Source of the DNA: Gp6-AA40 sp035492455
Lineage (GTDB): Bacteria; Acidobacteriota; Vicinamibacteria; Vicinamibacterales; UBA2999
Assembly (NCBI GenBank): GCA_035492455.1
Contig: DATJJE010000037.1
Location: 1 to 64,000 of the forward strand
DNA length: 64,000 bases
Direction of reading: 5' to 3'
Of the stretch, positions 27,027-32,755 are shown in pieces (position 1 is the first letter of the stretch; every line of letters starts with the position of its first letter). The position numbers and the translations under genes are program-made. The notes under the pieces were generated by a model. That model was not told where the DNA came from, did no database searches, and worked only from the letters and a program-made list of their open reading frames with translations.

Positions 27027-27029
27027 AAT
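27024..27029 (+). promoter_or_regulatory. Candidate -10 box immediately before pdxJ
   Basis: taaaat overlaps the glmM stop and ends 6 nt before the ACG that begins the conserved PdxJ N terminus. That spacing would place the transcription start on or next to the ACG, giving a leaderless message. There is no Shine-Dalgarno. The call rests on one hexamer and is tentative. Confidence 0.3.
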
Positions 27030-27035
27030 CGCAAC

Positions 27036-27773
27036 ACGGCTAAGCTCTCGATCAACGTCAACAAAATCGCCACCGTTCGCAACTCCCGCGGCGGATCTGT
27101 TCCGTCGGTGCTCGAGGCGGTCAAGGTGTGTGTCGAGGCCGGCGCGCCGGGCATCACCGTCCATCCACGTGCCGATGCGCGTCACATCACGACGGCGGAT
27201 GTCCACGAAATCTCCGCATACCTTGCGCCTAGGAAAGGGCGCGTCGAGTTCAACATCGAAGGCGATCCGCGCCCGGATCTGCTGCAGCTCGTACACGCGG
27301 TGAAACCGCACCAGTGCACGCTCGTTCCCGTGCAGCCGGGCGAAATCACCAGCCAGGCGGGATGGTCGCCCGAGACGCCCCGCGATCTGATTCGTGCAGT
27401 CGTCTCCGACCTGTGCGCCGACGGCGTCCGCGTGAGCCTGTTTGTCGATCCGCAGGACGCGGCGATCCGATGGGCAGCGGATGTGGGAGCGGACCGCGTG
27501 GAGCTCTACACCGAGCCGTTCGCCCGCGCCTTCGAGCGCGGACACACTCAGGCGCGCGAATCGTTTGCGCTATACATGCGCGCGGCGGAGCTGGCGCACT
27601 CGCTGGGCCTTGGTGTCAATGCCGGCCACGATCTCGACCTCGCCAATCTCGTGATGTTCCGCTCGCTGCCGCATCTCGACGAGGTGTCGATCGGCCATGC
27701 GCTGATCAGCCACGCGATTTTTGTCGGTCTGTCGCAGAGCGTGCGCGAATATTTAGATGTTCTCGCGGGCTGA
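27036..27773 (+). CDS. pdxJ: Pyridoxine 5'-phosphate synthase, apparently with an ACG start
   Basis: A 245-residue enzyme of the DXP-dependent pyridoxal phosphate pathway, closing the ring from 3-amino-2-oxopropyl phosphate and DXP. The conserved N terminus of PdxJ (AKLSINVNKIATVRNSRGG) is present in full but is preceded by ACG, not ATG. No ATG, GTG or TTG lies between the glmM stop (27026) and GTG 27108, which would remove 24 conserved residues. Later motifs are GITVHPRADARHI, EFNIEGDP, TLVPVQPGEITSQAGW, RVSLFVDP, VELYTEPFA and GVNAGHDLDLANL. The function is firm; the start is the open question. Confidence 0.92.
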   Translation, partial: TAKLSINVNKIATVRNSRGGSVPSVLEAVKVCVEAGAPGITVHPRADARHITTADVHEISAYLAPRKGRVEFNIEGDPRPDLLQLVHAVKPHQCTLVPVQPGEITSQAGWSPETPRDLIRAVVSDLCADGVRVSLFVDPQDAAIRWAADVGADRVELYTEPFARAFERGHTQARESFALYMRAAELAHSLGLGVNAGHDLDLANLVMFRSLPHLDEVSIGHALISHAIFVGLSQSVREYLDVLAG

Positions 27774-28485
27774 TCGTCGCCGACCTGCTCGGGCCGCGCT
27801 GCTGTGGCGCGCGATTGCGGTCGTCTATCTGTTCGCCCGTCCTGCCTACGCCGCCGGCCGGGGCATTTCGTTCCGTGCGGAAGATGGACGCACGATCAAC
27901 GCGGTCGTGTTCGAGCCGTCGCAGCGGCCTGCTCCTGCCGTTGTCCTGGTGCCGATGCTGGGCCGCGCGAAAGACGATTGGGACGCCACCGGACAGCGGC
28001 TCGCTGACGCAAACATCCTGGCGCTGGCAATCGATCTGCAGGGTCAGTCCGACCCCGGTGACTCGAAAGTGCTCGGCGGATGGACCGCCGACGTCCGGGC
28101 AGCCGTTTCCTATCTGAGCTCGCGGCAGGACGTGCGCGCCGCCGCCATTGGCATCGCCGGGGCATCGCTCGGCGCAAACCTCGCTGCTGTGGCGGCTGCC
28201 GATTTGCCGGCAGTCCACTCCCTGGCGTTGGTTTCGCCGTCGCTCGACTATCGCGGCGTGCGCATTGAAACGGCCATGAAACAGTACGGCGGCCGGCCGG
28301 CCATGCTCATTGCAAGCAATCACGACCCATACGCGGCTCGAACCGTACGCGAACTGGCGAAAGATCCGCCGGGAACGCGTGAAACCCGCTTCTCTGATGT
28401 GACCGCGCACGGCACCGTTCTGCTCATGCGCGACGCCGATCTCATGCGCGCGCTTGTCGAATGGTTCCAGGCGACGCTGCGATAA
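27757..28485 (+). CDS. Alpha/beta hydrolase (dienelactone-hydrolase-like), exported
   Basis: A 242-residue protein. Its N terminus looks like a signal peptide (hydrophobic about residues 13-31, ending AYAAG). The nucleophile elbow is GIAGASLGANLAA, and the chain ends with a likely Asp in ASNHDPYAA and a His in DVTAHGTVLL, giving a complete Ser-Asp-His triad. The substrate is unknown. The ATG at 27757 lies 17 nt inside the end of pdxJ. Confidence 0.8.
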   Translation: MFSRADRRRPARAALLWRAIAVVYLFARPAYAAGRGISFRAEDGRTINAVVFEPSQRPAPAVVLVPMLGRAKDDWDATGQRLADANILALAIDLQGQSDPGDSKVLGGWTADVRAAVSYLSSRQDVRAAAIGIAGASLGANLAAVAAADLPAVHSLALVSPSLDYRGVRIETAMKQYGGRPAMLIASNHDPYAARTVRELAKDPPGTRETRFSDVTAHGTVLLMRDADLMRALVEWFQATLR

Positions 28486-28487
28486 GA

Positions 28488-28556
28488 TGGCTGAGGGCTT
28501 AGGGCCAAGGCTTACGCAAAAGACCCCTCCCCGCGAGCCCGAGCCTCACGCCTCAT
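28488..28556. repeat. GGGCTTAGGG short-unit repeat before the TPR gene
   Basis: ggctgagggcttagggcc and aaggctt units are followed by roughly inverted gagcccgagcctcacgcctc units ending at the ATG of the next gene. This fits the left-tract/right-tract layout of other repeats in the window. The right tract supplies the ribosome-binding region of the TPR gene, which has no obvious Shine-Dalgarno. Confidence 0.55.
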
Positions 28557-29205
28557 GAGATCCGATTCGATCGTATTCGCCGTCGCGGGCATGTGCTTCG
28601 GCATCATTCTCGGCTGGGTGATCGGCACGCAGCAGGCGCGGAAGAACAGCGCTACTCAGGTGCAGCTCCAGCAGACGGCGCCTGCTCCATCTGCGCCAGC
28701 AGGCGGCGACCAGGCTGCAGGCGCCGCGCGTACGCCGCCTCCGCTCGACGAGGGCAAAGTCCAGAGCCTGCAGACGATTATCAAGAGCGATCCGAAGAAC
28801 GCCGGCGCCTACGTGCAGCTCGGCAACGCCTACTTCGACGCCGAGAAGTATCCCGACGCCATCAAGTGGTACGAGGCAGGCCTGAAACTCGATCCCAAGA
28901 ATCCGGACGCGAGCACGGACCTGGGCGTCAGCTACTACTACTCAGGGCGCACCGACGATGCGCTGAAGCAGTTCGAGCATTCCTTGACGCTGGATCCGAA
29001 GCACGCGAAGACGCTGTTCAACAAAGGCATCGTGCTGGCGTTCGGCAAGCGCGACTTCGATGGCGCGAGGCAGGCGTGGCAGCAGGTCGTGGCGCTCGCG
29101 CCAGGCACGCCGGAAGCACAGGCCGCACAACAGGGGCTGCAGGGCATCGCCGCAAGTCAGGGGCGCGGTGCGCCGCCTGCACCCCCAACCGCTCCTGGCG
29201 GTTAG
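28555..29205 (+). CDS. TPR-repeat protein with N-terminal membrane anchor
   Basis: A 216-residue protein with a single N-terminal helix (about residues 6-24), a Gln/Pro/Ala linker, and at least three tetratricopeptide repeats between about 75 and 185 (AYVQLGNAYFDAEKYPDAIK, STDLGVSYYYSGRTDDALKQ, LFNKGIVLAFGKRDFDGARQ). The layout recalls CcmI/NrfG-type assembly factors, but no cytochrome c maturation genes are near. It precedes the YHS protein and the BMC locus and may be in the same transcript. Confidence 0.82.
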   Translation: MRSDSIVFAVAGMCFGIILGWVIGTQQARKNSATQVQLQQTAPAPSAPAGGDQAAGAARTPPPLDEGKVQSLQTIIKSDPKNAGAYVQLGNAYFDAEKYPDAIKWYEAGLKLDPKNPDASTDLGVSYYYSGRTDDALKQFEHSLTLDPKHAKTLFNKGIVLAFGKRDFDGARQAWQQVVALAPGTPEAQAAQQGLQGIAASQGRGAPPAPPTAPGG

Positions 29206-29218
29206 CCGGCGGTGACGG

Positions 29219-29461
29219 GTGCTCCGTGCACTGCTCGAGCTGATCGTTCTCCTGCTGGTCATTCGCGCCGCATGGCGTGTGATCGGCAGCATGGTCGCCA
29301 TCTCCGCGGGCGTACGGCGCTCGAGCGCGTCGCGCGAGCCGCAGACGGTCAAACTCGTACGCGATCCGGTTTGCGGAACGTACGTCTCACCGGACACGGC
29401 GATCACCGACGGCAAGCACTACTTCTGCTCGGAAAAATGCCGCAATGAGTACGCGCGCTGA
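29219..29461 (+). CDS. Small membrane-anchored YHS/TRASH-like metal-binding protein
   Basis: An 80-residue protein with an N-terminal helix (about residues 3-27) and a C-terminal YHS-like domain: DPVCGTYVSPDTAI and KHYFCSEKCRNEY. Its Cys residues can bind a metal or an Fe-S centre. It starts with GTG at 29219 and overlaps the class II aldolase gene by 17 nt, so it is the immediate upstream partner of the BMC locus. Whether it acts with the compartment is unknown. Confidence 0.8.
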   Translation: MLRALLELIVLLLVIRAAWRVIGSMVAISAGVRRSSASREPQTVKLVRDPVCGTYVSPDTAITDGKHYFCSEKCRNEYAR

Positions 29462-30299
29462 AGAACAGATCCGCGCCGACATCGTCGAGGTCGGCCGGCG
29501 TCTGTACGCACGCGGTTACGTGGCGAGCAACGACGGTAACATCAGCGCGCGGCTGGACGATAAACGGCTGATCACGACCCCGAAGAGCGTGTCGAAGGGG
29601 TTTATGACGCCCGACATGATGGTGACCGTCGATTACGACGGGAAGAAGCTTGCCGGCGACCGCGATCCCTCATCCGAGCTGCCGATGCACCTCGAGATCT
29701 ATCGCAACCGACCGGACGTCAACGCCGTCGTGCACGCGCATCCGCCGACCGCGACCGGCTTTGCTGTCGCAGGCATCCCGCTGACGCGAGCCGTCCTCGC
29801 GGAAGTGGTGACGACGCTCGGCAGCGTTCCGATTGCGGCGTACGGCACGCCTTCGACCGCGGAGCTGCCAGAGGCTGTTCGCAAGTACATCAAGGCGCAC
29901 GATGGGATGCTGCTCGCCAACCACGGCGCGGTGACGTGCGGCGGCGACGTCATGAACGCGCACTTCAAGATGGAGACGATCGAGCACTTCGCGAAGATCA
30001 GCCTCGTGGCGCGTCTGCTTGGACGCGAACACCTGCTGTCACGCGAAGAGGTCGAGCGGCTGCAGGGGCTGCGCGGGATGTACGGCATTGCGTCGCCCGC
30101 ACCGGTGTGCGCCGATCCGGCGGAAGCAGGGCTCGATCAGGCGCTCTGTCAGATACTTGAAGCACCCGCGTCATCGACCGAGCGGCTCGTGCCGGACGTC
30201 GCATCGACGCTGCGTCAGGCAAGCAGGGACGGAGAAATTCGGCTAACATACGCGGAACTTACGGCTCTGATAGCTGACGCTTTAAAGAATTTGAGATAA
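29445..30299 (+). CDS. BMC-associated class II aldolase (fuculose/rhamnulose-phosphate aldolase type)
   Basis: A 284-residue zinc aldolase/epimerase-family enzyme. Zn ligands His97, His99 (VVHAHPP) and His160 (LLANHGAV), and catalytic Glu78 (SSELPMHLEIY), are all present. Related enzymes cleave fuculose- or rhamnulose-1-phosphate to DHAP and lactaldehyde. E. coli FucA has 215 residues; here about 60 extra residues follow the fold. They form a Pro/Ala/Ser-containing linker and end in an amphipathic helix (LTYAELTALIADALKNLR) that looks like an encapsulation peptide. A BMC-H gene follows 100 nt downstream across a hairpin-forming repeat. The natural substrate is inferred. Confidence 0.87.
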   Translation: MSTRAEEQIRADIVEVGRRLYARGYVASNDGNISARLDDKRLITTPKSVSKGFMTPDMMVTVDYDGKKLAGDRDPSSELPMHLEIYRNRPDVNAVVHAHPPTATGFAVAGIPLTRAVLAEVVTTLGSVPIAAYGTPSTAELPEAVRKYIKAHDGMLLANHGAVTCGGDVMNAHFKMETIEHFAKISLVARLLGREHLLSREEVERLQGLRGMYGIASPAPVCADPAEAGLDQALCQILEAPASSTERLVPDVASTLRQASRDGEIRLTYAELTALIADALKNLR

Positions 30300-30303
30300 C
30301 TCC

Positions 30304-30391
30304 GAACTACCAACCGCCAACTTCCCAAGAAATTCGGATATCGCGACAGCAATTGCTTGGAAGTTGGAAGTTGGAGATTGGAAGTTGAGGG
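30304..30391. repeat. CTTCCAA quasi-palindrome between aldolase and BMC-H genes
   Basis: The left tract has ccaacttcccaagaaatt and the right tract aattgcttggaagttgg. They are near-perfect inverted copies around about 16 nt (cggatatcgcgacagc), and more ttggaag units follow. As RNA this forms a strong imperfect hairpin. It ends just before the GAGGGAG ribosome site (30387-30393) of the BMC-H gene, so it could affect mRNA stability or the aldolase:shell ratio. Confidence 0.7.
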
Positions 30392-30399
30392 AGACATAG

Positions 30400-30693
30400 A
30401 TGGGAGAGGCATTGGGAATGGTCGAAACCAAGGGGCTCGTCGCCATGATTGAGGCGGCCGACGCCATGGTGAAGGCCGCCAAGGTCACGCTCGTCGGCTG
30501 GGAGAAGATCGGCGCCGGCTATGTCACAGCCATCGTGCGGGGCGATGTCGCGGCCGTGAAGGCGGCCACCGATGCAGGCGCCGCGGCGGCGCGGCGCGTC
30601 GGTGAGCTCGTGTCGGTACACGTCATCCCGCGTCCCCACGCGAACCTCGAGGACGCGCTGCCGATCGGCAAGGCGAACGCCGTCAAGGCGTAA
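30400..30693 (+). CDS. BMC-H hexameric shell protein (PduA/EutM/CsoS1-like)
   Basis: A 97-residue single-BMC-domain protein very close to PduA by eye: EALGMVETKGLVAMIEAADA, GDVAAVKAATDAGAAAA and HVIPRPH. Six subunits tile the facets of a microcompartment. The pore loop is EKIGAGYV, with Ala39 at the position equivalent to the pore Ser of PduA, so the central pore would be less polar. It has an excellent ribosome site (GAGGGAG). It is the only BMC-H gene in the window, and no BMC-T trimer gene is present. Confidence 0.96.
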   Translation: MGEALGMVETKGLVAMIEAADAMVKAAKVTLVGWEKIGAGYVTAIVRGDVAAVKAATDAGAAAARRVGELVSVHVIPRPHANLEDALPIGKANAVKA

Positions 30694-30714
30694 GGATCCT
30701 CTCGTCTTCCAGCA

Positions 30715-30990
30715 ATGATCCTGGCCCGTATCGTCGGTACTGTTGTCGCTACGCGGAAGGATCCGCGGCTCGTCAGCAACAAGCTGCTCGTCGCGCGCCC
30801 GATGGACCCCCACGGTAAATCCGAAGGCAACTACCTCGTCGCCGTCGACACCGTCGATGCTGGTGTCGGCGAGACAGTGCTCATCGTCAGCGGCAGCTCT
30901 GCGCGCATGGCGTCGGGAATGAAGGATTGTCCCGTTGATGCCGCGATTGTCGGCATCGTCGACACCGTCGAAGTCGCTGCGGGGGATTGA
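30715..30990 (+). CDS. BMC-P pentameric vertex protein 1 (EutN/CcmL family)
   Basis: A 91-residue EutN/CcmL protein. ARIVGTVVATRKDPRLVSNK is the OB-fold entry strand, NYLVAVDTVDAGVGETVLIV the conserved centre, and VDAAIVGIVDTVEV the C-terminal strand. Pentamers cap the shell vertices. It differs from its two neighbours in the loop after the centre (GSSARMASGMKDC), which also carries a Cys. It starts 21 nt after the BMC-H stop and is coupled to BMC-P 2 by TGATG. Confidence 0.95.
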   Translation: MILARIVGTVVATRKDPRLVSNKLLVARPMDPHGKSEGNYLVAVDTVDAGVGETVLIVSGSSARMASGMKDCPVDAAIVGIVDTVEVAAGD

Positions 30991-31256
30991 TGCAGCTCGC
31001 CAAGGTCATCGGCGACGTCGTAGCGACCCGCAAGGACGAGAAGCTGTCCGGCATCAAACTGATGGTCCTGCAGCCGATCGCCGCGGATGGATCGAACGTG
31101 GGCCGCACGCTCGTTGCGGTGGATGCCATGGGTGCGGGCGTCGGCGAGACGGTGTTCTTCGTCCGCGGTAAAGAAGCGAGTTTTCCGTTCTATCCGACCG
31201 AAGTCCCGACCGACGCAGGCATTGTGGGCATCGTCGATCACTGGGATCTCGACTGA
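30990..31256 (+). CDS. BMC-P pentameric vertex protein 2 (EutN/CcmL family)
   Basis: An 88-residue EutN/CcmL protein: AKVIGDVVATRKDEKLSGIK, RTLVAVDAMGAGVGETVFFV and DAGIVGIVDHWDLD. ATG at 30990 shares a base with the previous TGA (TGATG). A TTG three nt earlier is in frame but unnecessary. The variable loop (RGKEASFPFYPTEVPT) is more hydrophobic than in the other two. The stop again overlaps the next ATG. Confidence 0.95.
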   Translation: MQLAKVIGDVVATRKDEKLSGIKLMVLQPIAADGSNVGRTLVAVDAMGAGVGETVFFVRGKEASFPFYPTEVPTDAGIVGIVDHWDLD

Positions 31257-31528
31257 TGCAGATCGGGCGTGTCATCGGAACAGTCGTATCGACGCAGAAG
31301 CACCGCAAGTTCGAAGGCGCGAAGCTGCTCCTCGTGCAACCAACGGCGCTCGATGACACTCCGCGCGGTACGCCGCTGCTCGCCGTCGATTCCGTCGGCG
31401 CCGGCATCCACGAGAAGGTGCTCGTCGTCATCGAGGGGCGCGCGGCTGGCGAAGCCCTTGGCCGCAAGGCCGCGCCGGTTGACGCTGCGGTCATCGGCAT
31501 CATCGACAGCGTGGACGTGCAGGAATGA
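31256..31528 (+). CDS. BMC-P pentameric vertex protein 3 (EutN/CcmL family)
   Basis: A 90-residue EutN/CcmL protein: GRVIGTVVSTQKHRKFEGAK, TPLLAVDSVGAGIHEKVLVV and VDAAVIGIIDSVDVQE. The loop IEGRAAGEALGRKAAP is longer and more basic than in its neighbours. The three pentamer genes are clearly divergent paralogues, not recent copies. The TGA overlaps the ATG of the small cysteine protein (ATGA). Confidence 0.95.
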   Translation: MQIGRVIGTVVSTQKHRKFEGAKLLLVQPTALDDTPRGTPLLAVDSVGAGIHEKVLVVIEGRAAGEALGRKAAPVDAAVIGIIDSVDVQE

Positions 31529-31758
31529 CCGAGGAAGAACTGCGGCAGCTCGTGCGGCAAGCGATCGCGCGCGTGCGCACATCGGAAGCACCTCCGCACC
31601 TCGCACCTTCGGACGCACCCTCGCACGTTTCGCACCGCTCGCACGCTTCGCACCTGACGTTCGCGGTCACGTCGGGCGCCGAGCAAGAGGGCCCCTGCAT
31701 CATCGAACCAGCCGTTCCCTGCAATCACTGCGGGTATTGCAAATCCCTCGGGCATTGA
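31525..31758 (+). CDS. Small BMC-linked protein with four-cysteine motif and candidate encapsulation helix
   Basis: A 77-residue protein of no named family that I know. Residues 2-18 (TEEELRQLVRQAIARVR) form an amphipathic helix with Leu6, Leu9/Val10, Ala13/Ile14 and Val17 on one face, like a BMC encapsulation peptide. Residues 19-44 are a Pro/His/Ser linker encoded by a CGCACCTTC-type repeat. Residues 56-77 contain Cys58, Cys66, Cys69 and Cys72 (C-x7-C-x2-C-x2-C), in GPCIIEP followed by PCNHCGYCKSLGH. The spacing could hold an Fe-S cluster or another metal. It is coupled on both sides (ATGA, TTGA). A redox cargo role is inferred. Confidence 0.75.
   Translation: MTEEELRQLVRQAIARVRTSEAPPHLAPSDAPSHVSHRSHASHLTFAVTSGAEQEGPCIIEPAVPCNHCGYCKSLGH
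31575..31657. repeat. CGCACCTTC short-unit repeat within the small BMC-linked gene
   Basis: Imperfect copies of cgcacctc, gcaccttcgga, cgcaccctcgcac, gtttcgcaccgctcgcac and gcttcgcacc run for about 80 nt. They encode the Pro/His/Ser linker between the N-terminal helix and the cysteine motif, so the linker length may vary between strains. Confidence 0.6.
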
Positions 31759-32705
31759 AGGCTTCCATTCTTCTTACCGGAAAAATTCCATCATCGGTCC
31801 TCGCCAGGCTTGAGGCGATTGGCGAAGTGGATCAGTTCCGACGGGATGGCGTCGATGTGATGCCGCACGACGAGCTGGTCGCGCGCGTCGCCGGCAAGCA
31901 GGCGCTTGTCAGCATGATTACCGACGCCGTCAGGCGCGATGTCATTGAGGCCGGAACGGATCTGAAGGTCATCGCCAACGCCGCGGTTGGCTACAACAAC
32001 ATCGACGTCGCGGCCGCGCGCGAGCGTGGCATCGTCGTGACGAACACGCCGGGCGTGCTCACGGATGCGACGGCGGATCTGACGTGGGCACTCATCCTCG
32101 GCATCACGAGACGCCTCAGCGAAGGCGAGCGGCTGATCCGACGAGGTGGGTGGAAGGGCTGGACGTTCGATTTCATGCTCGGCGCCGAGCTGCGCGGCAA
32201 GCAGCTTGGCATCGTCGGGTATGGCGGCATCGGGCGAGCCGTCGCGGCGCGAGGCCTCGCGTTTGGCATGCGCATCGCCTACACGAGCCGCACACCGAAA
32301 CACGATCCCGATGCCGAGGCGATGCCATTCGATCGCCTGCTCGCGACGTCGGATGTCGTGTCGCTTCACTGCCCGCTGACGCCGGAGACGCGGCATCTCA
32401 TCGATCAGCCCGCACTCGCGCGCATGAAGCGCAGCGCATATCTCATCAACACGTCGCGTGGGCCGGTCGTCGACGAAAAGGCACTCGCCTGGGCGCTGCG
32501 CACGCGCCTTATCGCGGGCGCGGGACTGGATGTGTTCGAGGAGGAGCCGAGGGTCGAACCGGAGCTGCTCACGCTCGAGAACGTCCTGCTCGTGCCGCAC
32601 CTTGGCAGCGGCACGGTCGAGACGCGCACCGCAATGGCCGATCTGGCTGTCAGGAACGTTGCCGCTGTCCTCGCCGGTCAGTCTCCCCTTACCCCGGTTT
32701 CGTGA
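31755..32705 (+). CDS. D-2-hydroxyacid dehydrogenase of the BMC locus
   Basis: A 316-residue NAD(P)-dependent oxidoreductase (glycerate, lactate or glyoxylate/hydroxypyruvate class). The Rossmann motif is LGIVGYGGIGRAVAARG. Catalytic residues are Arg in LINTSRGPVVDE, Glu in DVFEEEP and His in VPHLGSGT. The start is TTG at 31755, overlapping the stop of the small Cys protein; sequence further upstream in frame belongs to other genes. Coupling to shell genes suggests that it recycles NADH or reduces the 2-oxo/aldehyde-derived product of the compartment. No encapsulation-type tail is obvious. Confidence 0.9.
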   Translation: MKASILLTGKIPSSVLARLEAIGEVDQFRRDGVDVMPHDELVARVAGKQALVSMITDAVRRDVIEAGTDLKVIANAAVGYNNIDVAAARERGIVVTNTPGVLTDATADLTWALILGITRRLSEGERLIRRGGWKGWTFDFMLGAELRGKQLGIVGYGGIGRAVAARGLAFGMRIAYTSRTPKHDPDAEAMPFDRLLATSDVVSLHCPLTPETRHLIDQPALARMKRSAYLINTSRGPVVDEKALAWALRTRLIAGAGLDVFEEEPRVEPELLTLENVLLVPHLGSGTVETRTAMADLAVRNVAAVLAGQSPLTPVS

Positions 32706-32755
32706 TAATTTCCTGTTCCTCCGGGCAGATCGCGCCTAAACGCAGTGAGGAAACA

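Noticed and set aside
31269..32705. 478-residue version of the D-2-hydroxyacid dehydrogenase
   Set aside because: The extra N-terminal 162 residues translate BMC-P 3 and the small Cys gene in another frame. TTG at 31755 with the TTGA overlap gives the family-length protein.
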